NCBI GenBank assembly: GCA_965533275.1
Contig: CBESWG010000008.1
Location: 43,277 to 107,276, forward strand
DNA length: 64,000 bases
From: JAUXEH01 sp965533275
Lineage (GTDB): Bacteria > Acidobacteriota > Aminicenantia > Aminicenantales > Aminicenantaceae
Direction: 5' to 3'
Part shown: positions 47,423 through 55,080 of the stretch, one piece after another
Position numbering within the stretch: position 1 is the stretch's first letter
Layout of the letters: every line of letters starts with the position of its first letter
Translations under genes and position numbers: made by a program
The notes under the pieces: generated by a model
The model's input: the letters and a program-made list of their open reading frames with translations, nothing else
Told to the model about the DNA's origin: nothing
Database searches by the model: none

Positions 47423-48346
47423 CTAGGGAGCGGGATCGACAGCCATGATCCCGCGGTTGCATATTGTACACTTTTTCGGCCCATTAATCACCAGGGCCCA
47501 CACCTCCGCATGGTGTCGACAGAAATCCTCGACGCGGTCGGACTGCATCACCATGAAGGCTGTGGAGAGCGCATCGGCCACGGCTGCCGAAGGATGAGAG
47601 GCCCACGCGGCCGGATGCCCTGCGGCCGGTCCGCCGCTCGAGGGATCCACGACATGCTCTCCCTTGACCTCAACGCCCGATCCGCTCAGGGCCCGGTCCC
47701 GCAGGAGGACCGTGCCCGGCACTCCCGGTCCGGCCCAGGGGCCGGCCACGCCCAGGGGCCACCCGTTTCCATTTTTTTGTCCTCCCCCTGGATCTCCCCA
47801 GGCCAGGGCCGTGCTCGTGCCCGCGTGGAGCAGGGCATCCGGGTGGTCCCAGTCCTCCAGCAGGTCCTTCACCTGATCCAGGGCATATCCCTTGCCGATC
47901 CCCCCCAGGTCCAGGTCCAAGTCCCGGAGTGCGGAAACCACGAAACCCTCGGAAACCCGGGCGAGGTCCACGGGCCAGGCCGTCCCTCCCGAGGTTTCCG
48001 GATCCGCTGCCTGTTGCTTCTGCGAGCCCCGATCTCCTGGGGACCGGTAGTCCACATCGAATGCGCCCCGGGTCTCCTCGTTCAGGCGGAATGCCAGGTC
48101 CAGGCACTCGACGACCTCGATGCCCACACGCAGGGATTCGCCGGGCTTAAGGCGGTTGATGCGGCTGATCTCGCTGCGGGGATCGAACCGGCTGAACAGC
48201 CGTTCCAGGCGGTCGATCTCAGCAAAAGCGGCTTGCGCCGCTCCCTGAGAGTGGGGGGTCAACTCCCCGGGAAGCAGCAGCTCGAACTCGGTGGACATGG
48301 CCGCATGCGAAAAGCGGGAGACAGGTGGGAGCGAGGGGGGCTTCAA
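47423..48346 (-). CDS. apbE: FAD:protein FMN transferase
   Basis: 307 residues. ApbE motifs: MSTEFELLLPG (about 17-27), RFDPRSEISRIN, DLDLGGIGKGYALDQV (flavin/Mg site), ALLHAGTSTALAWG and SGSGVEVKGEHVVDP. It attaches FMN covalently to Thr/Ser of exported flavoproteins such as NqrC/RnfG-like FMN-binding domains. Odd points: the start is TTG overlapping the upstream stop (TTGA at 48343-48346) without a clear ribosome site, and there is no signal peptide or lipobox although ApbE usually acts outside. An ATG at 48298 would remove the first motif's lead-in. No target FMN-domain gene in this window. Confidence 0.85.
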   Translation of the reverse strand: MKPPSLPPVSRFSHAAMSTEFELLLPGELTPHSQGAAQAAFAEIDRLERLFSRFDPRSEISRINRLKPGESLRVGIEVVECLDLAFRLNEETRGAFDVDYRSPGDRGSQKQQAADPETSGGTAWPVDLARVSEGFVVSALRDLDLDLGGIGKGYALDQVKDLLEDWDHPDALLHAGTSTALAWGDPGGGQKNGNGWPLGVAGPWAGPGVPGTVLLRDRALSGSGVEVKGEHVVDPSSGGPAAGHPAAWASHPSAAVADALSTAFMVMQSDRVEDFCRHHAEVWALVINGPKKCTICNRGIMAVDPAP

Positions 48347-48990
48347 TCCCGGCCGCCGGGGGTGTCGAGATTGTGCACAGCAAAGGCAAGGGCGGACAGG
48401 ACGGAGAGCAGTGCGCTGTAGCGGTGCAGGCCCAGGATCTGGCCATGCCCCGGCTGGGCGAACCAGGGCAGCATCATGAGCAGGGCGGTGACGATCAACA
48501 ACAGGCCGGAACCCGTGAAGGTCCAGAAGAGCAGGCGGGAAACAAATAATTGGTGGCCGCTCTGAGCCCCTCTGGGATCGGATTCGTCGCTGAAATCATA
48601 TGTCCGGGCTCGGATGAGGGCGGCCAGGGCCAGGCAGACGGCGAACAGGCCGCCCAGGCTGACGTGAGCCATGAGGAAGATCCCGCGCAGCGGGCGGGTA
48701 AAGAACAGAGCAAAAATGAAACCGCTCAGGGCCAGATACCCGAAACTTAAGACCAGCGCCAGGAAGATCCAGCGCTGCCGGGGAGGATTGGGGCGCACCA
48801 GGTGTGCCACGTGCCAATCCCGCAGCCCTTGGCCCCTCCGCTCCCGGACCAAGGAACCAAACCTGTCCCGACACCAAGCCGGAAAAGGTTTCGTGGAAGC
48901 GCTCCTCTGGTACCGGAAATAAGCCAGAACCAGGGCCGCGGCAGGCAGCGTTGCGAATGTTATGATCCGGAAAGCCATGACTCCACTCAT
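48343..48990 (-). CDS. cytochrome b561-like membrane protein, unknown
   Basis: 215 residues from the ATG at 48990, which overlaps the stop of the heptaheme cytochrome gene (ATGA at 48987-48990). Five hydrophobic helices: residues about 6-23 (anchor), 72-97, 102-123, 148-172 and 183-205. Possible haem ligands are His in LMAHVSLGGLFAVC, GLHRYSALLS and FAVHNLD. The arrangement resembles small di-haem cytochrome b561/b-type quinol-interacting proteins, but no family is certain. Placed between a heptaheme cytochrome and ApbE, it is a good candidate for the membrane electron-entry or exit point. Confidence 0.65.
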   Translation of the reverse strand: MSGVMAFRIITFATLPAAALVLAYFRYQRSASTKPFPAWCRDRFGSLVRERRGQGLRDWHVAHLVRPNPPRQRWIFLALVLSFGYLALSGFIFALFFTRPLRGIFLMAHVSLGGLFAVCLALAALIRARTYDFSDESDPRGAQSGHQLFVSRLLFWTFTGSGLLLIVTALLMMLPWFAQPGHGQILGLHRYSALLSVLSALAFAVHNLDTPGGRD

Positions 48991-51308
48991 TTTCTCTTCT
49001 CGATCAGGCCGGCCGCCCGCCCCAACACAGTAACGAGTACGATCATCACGATCAGGCTCAGGAACACCGCCGCCACTGCCAGGACAACCTTGAGCAGGGG
49101 CCGCACTCGAAACGAAAGCCCGAACAGCTTCTGATAGGGCCAGTCGAGTTCCATAAAGGAAACCGCCGTCCGTACCTCTTTCTGCTGGGTCACGAGGGGA
49201 CCAGAGGCCTCTACCTTCCTGAAGAAAAACGGGGAGCCCTCCCGGTGGCACTCCGTGCACTTTTTAAGGCCCAGGGACTGCTGTGCCGGACGAACCGCAT
49301 GGGCCAGCGGCCAGGTGACAGGCTCTGCAGCGTCGTGCCCGGCTGAAACGAGGCCGCCAGCCCCATCCAGCCGGAAGAGCCGGCCTCCCGCAACGTAGCC
49401 ATGCTCTCCCCCACTCTCGCCCAGCCGTTCCAGCAGGCGTTGGACCTGTTCTTCGGAGAGGGTTTCTTCCCTCCCGGAAACCGCTTGGACGGTCCGCAGA
49501 TGAAAATCGGAGACGAGCGGTTCCACCGTGTCCCCATTCTCCCAGAACAGGCCGGGGAGGACATCCGAAGTTCCCGCAAAATCCGTCAGTTCCAGGAATC
49601 CCTCTACCATCCGGTACTTCACGTTCTTGTGGATGACCGCCGGCCGGCCAGTCTCCCGGTCCAGGGCTGCCAACGACTCCAGCACCAGCTGGATCCGCAC
49701 CTCGATCTCGGGATCCGGCTCCTCGGCCTGGGTTTCGAAATCGGGGATGAGCGGGACCAGGCCCTCCTCCGTGCGGAGCGCCCACATCTGCTCTCCCAGA
49801 CCGCTCTCCATGGGAAGTGCCGATACATCCAACTTGCCGTCCAGGTTAGGGCTGAAGATGCGCCCGCCCACGGCCAGGACCGCGAGCCCCTCGATCTCCG
49901 GATTCACAGAAAGGGCGGCCAGGATGGAGGCGGTGTCTTCCTCGAGATCGAGGATCCCGGCCCCCAGGCCGACCAGCTCGGCGGGGCGCAGGGGCGTCAC
50001 AGATTCCCCTTCCAGGAGGGCCCAGAACGAGGGCCAGATCAGGCGGCTGGGGACGAGGCGTCCATGCACATCCCTCACATAGACCGGCTCCTCGATCTGA
50101 GGGAGGTCCGTGGCCCAGTCGGCAATCCCATAGATGCCCAGGCGGTTGGCCCGGGACGTGCGGACCCGGGTGCCACGTTCATCCTGGATCGGTCCCGAGT
50201 GACAAACTGTGCAGGCGAGGCGCTCGAAATGGACCTCTGGGAAGCCCGCGTGCCTGGGGCGCGGAGCGCCCAACCGGCCTGGAGCGGCGGTCTTCCCATG
50301 GGTCAGCTCATCACCCAAGTGGCAGCCCCGGCAGCTGAAGGCGGCGGCCTCGGGCTGGTCATCCTCGCCGGCCTCTTCCTCGTATCCACGCACCATTCGG
50401 TGGGTCAGATCATGGCGGTGACAGTCCACACAGCGGATCCCAGCCGCCGTGTGAACATCTCCGGTCACCTGGTAGCGGGATCTTCCCGTCGGAGTGACCG
50501 AGTGGCAGGCCAGGCAGCGCCGGTCCTCCACTTTGTCTCCGATATCGAAGAAGACCCGGTGCTTGGAATCGAAGATCTCAGGTCTGTAGGACACGTTGGG
50601 GACCACGGCCCACTCAGTGTCGTCGGGATTCGGCCCGTCGAAGATGTCCCAGGTGGCGGGAAGCCGGGATGCCATGCCGCTCACCTCTCCCAGCCCTGAG
50701 GCGGCAGTGGCTCCCCAGCGGAAGTTCTCGCGTAGGACCTGTTTGGCCCACTCACTGTGGCTCTGAACTCGGGCTGCATTGTGGCAGCCCATGCAGTTGA
50801 TCTCCAGCGTGCCCGAGACCTCCCAACGGGATTCCGGAGTGAACTCGTCCACCGGGACCTCGCTCTTGCCACCGCCCGTCATGTGGCGGGCAAAAAGGAG
50901 AGTAAAATCCCAAGGGGAGAGCCCCAGATCTTCCGGCTGCCAAACCCCCCGCCAATCCCTGTAGGAGAGCGGCAGCACCGTGCCCGTCTGTGGATCCAGC
51001 CAGATCCAGGGTTCCCCGGCACGTCCGTCGTAATCCGATATCCCGGCGTTGAAGTGCAGCCCCTGCGTAATGGTCTCATAGTCATGGCAGGGTGCGCAGG
51101 TGAAGCGCGTGGAATATGGGAGGCGATAAGACTCGGTGGGGAGGATGGCAAGGTCGAACTCGTCCTTGAGAGGAAGGAGGTGCACGGGCGTGGACTGGCT
51201 CCCGTCCCAGGTATGCTGTTTTTCTTCGACCTGATCGGCCCGGGCCGCAAAGGGAAGCAGCAGGACCAGTGCGGTCAGGAGCATGAAGGAGATCGTTGTG
51301 CGTTTCAT
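48987..51308 (-). CDS. heptaheme c-type cytochrome with C-terminal anchor
   Basis: 773 residues. Signal peptide MKRTTISFMLLTALVLLLPF ending AARA. Seven CXXCH sites: CAPCH, CMGCH, CLACH, CVDCH, CRGCH and CTVCH within the first 400 residues and CTECH near 690. Between the sixth and seventh haem is a 280-residue insert without Cys pairs, of beta/alpha composition. A membrane helix near 735-765 (VVLAVAAVFLSLIVMIVLVTV) fixes it to the inner membrane, facing the periplasm. The ATG overlaps the stop of the TAT Gfo/Idh/MocA gene (ATGA at 51305-51308), and its stop overlaps the cytochrome-b-like gene. Confidence 0.88.
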   Translation of the reverse strand: MKRTTISFMLLTALVLLLPFAARADQVEEKQHTWDGSQSTPVHLLPLKDEFDLAILPTESYRLPYSTRFTCAPCHDYETITQGLHFNAGISDYDGRAGEPWIWLDPQTGTVLPLSYRDWRGVWQPEDLGLSPWDFTLLFARHMTGGGKSEVPVDEFTPESRWEVSGTLEINCMGCHNAARVQSHSEWAKQVLRENFRWGATAASGLGEVSGMASRLPATWDIFDGPNPDDTEWAVVPNVSYRPEIFDSKHRVFFDIGDKVEDRRCLACHSVTPTGRSRYQVTGDVHTAAGIRCVDCHRHDLTHRMVRGYEEEAGEDDQPEAAAFSCRGCHLGDELTHGKTAAPGRLGAPRPRHAGFPEVHFERLACTVCHSGPIQDERGTRVRTSRANRLGIYGIADWATDLPQIEEPVYVRDVHGRLVPSRLIWPSFWALLEGESVTPLRPAELVGLGAGILDLEEDTASILAALSVNPEIEGLAVLAVGGRIFSPNLDGKLDVSALPMESGLGEQMWALRTEEGLVPLIPDFETQAEEPDPEIEVRIQLVLESLAALDRETGRPAVIHKNVKYRMVEGFLELTDFAGTSDVLPGLFWENGDTVEPLVSDFHLRTVQAVSGREETLSEEQVQRLLERLGESGGEHGYVAGGRLFRLDGAGGLVSAGHDAAEPVTWPLAHAVRPAQQSLGLKKCTECHREGSPFFFRKVEASGPLVTQQKEVRTAVSFMELDWPYQKLFGLSFRVRPLLKVVLAVAAVFLSLIVMIVLVTVLGRAAGLIEKRK

Positions 51309-52678
51309 GCCTTAAACATGTCGGGGCGGAAGCGCAGGATACGCCGGGCCTCCACGGCCTCGTTGACCTTGAGCACTGCTACCGCGGTCTCATACCCCAC
51401 TTCGGGGGGACAGTTCAGCGGGATGTCGTAGCGGATGGCACTGAAGAAATTCTCCAGGTGTGGCTGGTGGGCGGGCTTGGCCAGCTCCACTGGCAGGGGC
51501 CAGCGGCCGGCCTCGGCCGTGACGCGCACGTCGAGGAAGATGTTGCGCGTGTCCACCTTCTGTATGGGAGGCTTTTCTGTCTGCAGAAGCCCTTCCTTGA
51601 CCAGCGAGTCCCACTCCGGCGCATGGGCCTCGCGCATAGCCCAGTCGCCGAGCTGCGGCACCTCGGAGATCACCAGCGAGCCGTCGTCTCCCATGAACGC
51701 TTCGTAAAATCCGCCGTGTTTGGTGGTGGTCTGCACCTGGTAAAGGGCACGTGCCATCCCCTGCTCAGTCTCAAATTCGTAGATCATCATCACGTTGTCA
51801 TACCATTCGCGGCCCTGATAATAATCCGCGCCGCCGCTGGCCATGACCGTCGAAGGATTCACGCCGAAAACCCAGCTGAACAGGTCGATCTGGTGGGAGC
51901 CCAGATCCACGATGGGGCCTCCCGCGTAGCGCTTGTACCAGCGCCAGTTGCGAAACGCGGTCATGGATGTGTAGCCGTACAGCCCCAGCTTTTCGGCCGG
52001 CATCTCATAGCGCGGATTCCAACCGCGCATGTCCGCCTTGGCCCGGTTCCACTGCGCATAGGCCTGCGAAACCCGGCCCAGGATCCGTTTTTCCCGGATC
52101 AGGGTGTCGATGGCATGGAGGTAGCGGGGATTGCTGCGGCGCTGGTGGCCGATCTGGAGCAGTCGGCCCGTCTTCCTGGCGGTCTGGACCATGCTCCGGG
52201 CCCGGCTCAGGGAATTGGACATCTCCTTTTCACAATAGACATGCAGGCCCGCTTCCAGGCAGGCGTTGGCATGCGTTGCGTGCATCCAGTCCGGAGTGGC
52301 CACGATGGCAGCGTCCAGGTTTTTTTCCTTGGCCAGGAGCTCCCGGTAGTCCTCGTATACGTTGACCTCGTGCCCGTATTTCTTGAGGTAGCGGCTGGCA
52401 TAGCGCTGGCTGTATTCCCAGACATCACATACGGCCCGGAAGCGGATGCCGGGGATGCGCAGGCAGCATTCGATGAGGATCCGGCCCTGCTCCCCGGCTC
52501 CGATCACGGCCACATTCAGGTCGTCCTGGCCGGGCTCCGGTTCCTGGGACAGGGTGAAGCTTCGCGCGGAAAGCGCGCCCCCCGCGACGGCTATCCCCAG
52601 GCCCGCCGAAGCCGAAGTCCTGAGAAATGCCCTACGGGTCAATCCGGGCTTTGTGGTGTTTTCACTGTCGTTCGCCAT
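51305..52678 (-). CDS. TAT-exported Gfo/Idh/MocA oxidoreductase
   Basis: 457 residues. LTRRAFLRTSASAGLGIAVAGG is a TAT signal, cited here as its first 20 residues LTRRAFLRTSASAGLGIAVA. NAD(P) loop AVIGAGEQGR (about 54-63). The catalytic-Lys motif is YCEKEMSNS: EKE instead of EKP. The second domain has IVDLGSHQIDLFSWV with the conserved Asp and His. It should oxidise a sugar or related alcohol in the periplasm with a tightly bound cofactor. Four-base overlap with the heptaheme cytochrome gene, an unusual partner. A hairpin sits just before the ribosome site. Confidence 0.9.
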   Translation of the reverse strand: MANDSENTTKPGLTRRAFLRTSASAGLGIAVAGGALSARSFTLSQEPEPGQDDLNVAVIGAGEQGRILIECCLRIPGIRFRAVCDVWEYSQRYASRYLKKYGHEVNVYEDYRELLAKEKNLDAAIVATPDWMHATHANACLEAGLHVYCEKEMSNSLSRARSMVQTARKTGRLLQIGHQRRSNPRYLHAIDTLIREKRILGRVSQAYAQWNRAKADMRGWNPRYEMPAEKLGLYGYTSMTAFRNWRWYKRYAGGPIVDLGSHQIDLFSWVFGVNPSTVMASGGADYYQGREWYDNVMMIYEFETEQGMARALYQVQTTTKHGGFYEAFMGDDGSLVISEVPQLGDWAMREAHAPEWDSLVKEGLLQTEKPPIQKVDTRNIFLDVRVTAEAGRWPLPVELAKPAHQPHLENFFSAIRYDIPLNCPPEVGYETAVAVLKVNEAVEARRILRFRPDMFKA

Positions 52679-52692
52679 TGTTCCTCTTCACA

Positions 52693-52715
52693 CGGCCGCC
52701 TCAAAGAGGGGGCCG
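52693..52715 (-). promoter_or_regulatory. hairpin just upstream of the TAT oxidoreductase start
   Basis: Arms CGGCCGCCTC (52693-52702) and GAGGGGGCCG (52706-52715) with an AAA loop and one G-G mismatch, 15 bases before the ATG at 52678. No T-run follows, so it is not a normal terminator; it could shield or set apart the ribosome site (AGAGGAACA). Confidence 0.4.
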
Positions 52716-52763
52716 TATCCTCAGCGATTGTATCACCCCCCAGCAGAGTCCTCAACCGCTTTT

Positions 52764-53753
52764 TCAGGTCTTCATGTCCTTGTCAAATGCCACGTCCGAA
52801 GGGGAGAAGTTGATGGACCGGACATACTCTGCCGACTCCCTGGCCCCGAATTCCCTGTCCATGCCATTGTCCTCCCATTCCACGGAGAGAGGCCCCGTGT
52901 AGCCGATGGCGTTGAGCTCGCGGATGATCTCCTCGAAATTGACATCTCCATGGCCCAGGGAACGGAAGTTCCAGCCGCGCCGGAGATCTCCGAACGGTAG
53001 ATGCGAGCCCAGGATGCCGGATCTCCCATCCAGGGTCACGGCCGCGTCCTTCATGTGGACGTGATAGATGCGGTCCGCGAGGTCGCGGACGAAGAGGTGG
53101 GGCTCGAGTCCCTGCCACAAAAGGTGGCTGGGATCGAAATTGAAGCCCAGGGCCGGCCGGCGCCCGAACACCTCCAACAGATGCTGGGCTGTGTAGAGAT
53201 CGAACGCGATCTCCGTAGGGTGCACCTCCAGTCCGAAACGGACCCTGCATTCGTCGAATACGTCCAGGATGGGGGTCCAAAGGCGCAGGATCTCCTGGAA
53301 GCCCCCCTCGATCATCTCATCCGTGGTAGGAGGGAAAGAATACCAGAACGCCCAGATGGGCGAGCCCATGAAGCCGTTGACCACGCCGCACCCCATGTTT
53401 TGGGCGGCGCGGGCGGTGAGTTTCATCTCCTCTGCGGCCCACGCCCGCAGCTCGGCGGGCTTCCCTTGGGCTGCCTCGGGCACGAAAACATCCAGGCGGG
53501 GATCATAGCGGTCTCCCAGGCACTGTCCGGACAGATGGGCACCGAGGGCCCAGCATCTCAGGCCGTGCTTATCCAGCGTATCCTTTTTCCTCTGCACGTA
53601 GTCCGGATCATCGGCGGCCTTTTTCACCTCCATATGATCGCCCCAGCAGGCGATCTCCAGCCCGTCATATCCCCACTCCGCAGCTTTGCGGCAGATCTCC
53701 TCGAAGGTCATGTCTGCCCACTGCCCCGTAAACAGCGTAACCGGTCTTGCCAT
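52764..53753 (-). CDS. sugar phosphate isomerase/epimerase-family TIM barrel
   Basis: 329 residues from the ATG at 53753, whose GAGGAT ribosome site lies in the end of the upstream gene; the frame to 53816 overlaps that gene too far. AP-endonuclease-2-type TIM barrel: EWGYDGLEIACWGDH, LGAHLSGQCLGDRYD, GVVNGFMGSPIW, FGLEVHPTEIAFD (metal Glu), NFDPSHLLWQG (Asp/His), HVHMKDAAV and GHGDVNFEEIIREL (His/Asp). Metal-dependent isomerases of this type act on keto-sugars and inositols and also in C-deglycosylation. Follows a cytoplasmic Gfo/Idh/MocA gene by 5 bases. Confidence 0.88.
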   Translation of the reverse strand: MARPVTLFTGQWADMTFEEICRKAAEWGYDGLEIACWGDHMEVKKAADDPDYVQRKKDTLDKHGLRCWALGAHLSGQCLGDRYDPRLDVFVPEAAQGKPAELRAWAAEEMKLTARAAQNMGCGVVNGFMGSPIWAFWYSFPPTTDEMIEGGFQEILRLWTPILDVFDECRVRFGLEVHPTEIAFDLYTAQHLLEVFGRRPALGFNFDPSHLLWQGLEPHLFVRDLADRIYHVHMKDAAVTLDGRSGILGSHLPFGDLRRGWNFRSLGHGDVNFEEIIRELNAIGYTGPLSVEWEDNGMDREFGARESAEYVRSINFSPSDVAFDKDMKT

Positions 53754-53758
53754 GTTTT

Positions 53759-54943
53759 TTATCCTCGATCCATAAAATTTACCCAGACGGAGCCCTTTTC
53801 CGAGCTCTCCACACATTTTTCAACATAGCGCACTCCCCTGATCCCGTCCTCTGCGCCGGGGAAATCCCGATCTTCCTCGGTCAGTTCCTTTCCGGCGATC
53901 TTCTTAGCCAGCGCAGGGATGAAAGTGGAATACAGGTTGGCGAAGGCTTCGAAATAGCCCTCGGGATGTCCAGAGGGAGTGCGCGAAAGCCCCTGGGCCC
54001 GAGGATACATATGGTCCCGGCCGCGCGAAAGGATCTGGACGGGCCGGTCCAGGTAAGAGGCCTTGAGGTAGTTGGGCTTCTCCTGCACCCACTCGAAGGC
54101 TCCCTTGGTCCCATAGACCCGGATGCGGAATCCATTGTCGTGGCCGATGGCGATCTGAGAGCTCCAGTACACGCCCTTGGCCCCACCCGCGTAATCCAGC
54201 AGGATGGAAGCGTTGTCGTCCAGCAGACGCCCCTCTCCAAACCTGTCGAGCCGGGCGCACAGCCTCTCGATCCTCAAGCCGGTCACGTAGGCGACCATGT
54301 TCTCGATGTGGCTGCCGATGTCTCCTACACAGTTGGAGATCCCGGCGCGGGCCGGATCGGTCCGCCAAAGCGACTGCTTCTGTCCGGTCTTTTCCAGCAG
54401 CGTGGCCAGCCATTCCTGCGGATACTCGCCGTGAACGAACCGGATCTCTCCCAGGTCGCCGTTGGCGACCATGGCCCTCATGTGCTTGACCATAGGATAG
54501 GCGGCATAGGCATAGGTCACACAGAACATCAGGCCCCGGTCCTGCGCCAGTCGGTCCAGGGCCTCGGCCTCTTCGCTGGTGGTGGCGAGCGGCTTATCAC
54601 AGACCACGTGGATGCCCTGTTCCAGGGCCGCCTTGGCAATGGGATAGTGGGAATCATTGGGGGTGGCTATCACCACAAAATCTATCCCCCCTTCCAGCTG
54701 ACCCTCGGCGGCCATCATCTCCCCGGGACTCCGATAGAGCCGGCCCTCCTCCAGGCCCAGCATGCGGCCAGTGGCCAGGGTGTTGTCAAACTCCTGCGAG
54801 AAACACCCGGCCGCCAGCTCGGCGTGCCCATCCATGGCGATGGCCTTGCGGTGGACATCGCCGATAAAGGCGCCCTGTCCTCCGCCCACCATGCCGTACT
54901 TCAGCCGGGTAACAGACATCCCGGATCCCTGACCTTCGATCAT
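53759..54943 (-). CDS. cytoplasmic Gfo/Idh/MocA oxidoreductase
   Basis: 394 residues, no export signal. NAD loop YGMVGGGQGAFIG (about 16-28), catalytic motif VVCDKPLATT (Asp-Lys-Pro), and the substrate-domain NCVGDIGSHIENMVAYV with Asp/His. This subgroup (VGGGxGAFIGxVHR) is typical of sugar/inositol dehydrogenases that work with xylose-isomerase-like TIM barrels, as encoded next. Likely oxidises or reduces a sugar at C3 or C2 before isomerisation. ATG with GGAGGATAC upstream. Confidence 0.9.
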   Translation of the reverse strand: MIEGQGSGMSVTRLKYGMVGGGQGAFIGDVHRKAIAMDGHAELAAGCFSQEFDNTLATGRMLGLEEGRLYRSPGEMMAAEGQLEGGIDFVVIATPNDSHYPIAKAALEQGIHVVCDKPLATTSEEAEALDRLAQDRGLMFCVTYAYAAYPMVKHMRAMVANGDLGEIRFVHGEYPQEWLATLLEKTGQKQSLWRTDPARAGISNCVGDIGSHIENMVAYVTGLRIERLCARLDRFGEGRLLDDNASILLDYAGGAKGVYWSSQIAIGHDNGFRIRVYGTKGAFEWVQEKPNYLKASYLDRPVQILSRGRDHMYPRAQGLSRTPSGHPEGYFEAFANLYSTFIPALAKKIAGKELTEEDRDFPGAEDGIRGVRYVEKCVESSEKGSVWVNFMDRG

Positions 54944-55080
54944 CGCGTATCCTCCACTCTGCTTTGTTCTCTCTAAAAGTGCCGCATATCCTACAATGCG
55001 GCCCCGTGATCTCGGTGTCGAGCCTCTAAATTATCGCCATTCAGGCGCTAAGCCGGCAGATCATGCGATCGCCTATCCTG

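Noticed and set aside
51296..52813. 505-codon plus-strand ORF
   Set aside because: Antisense to the TAT Gfo/Idh/MocA gene; composition (high His, Gly, Val) is typical of GC-rich shadow frames.
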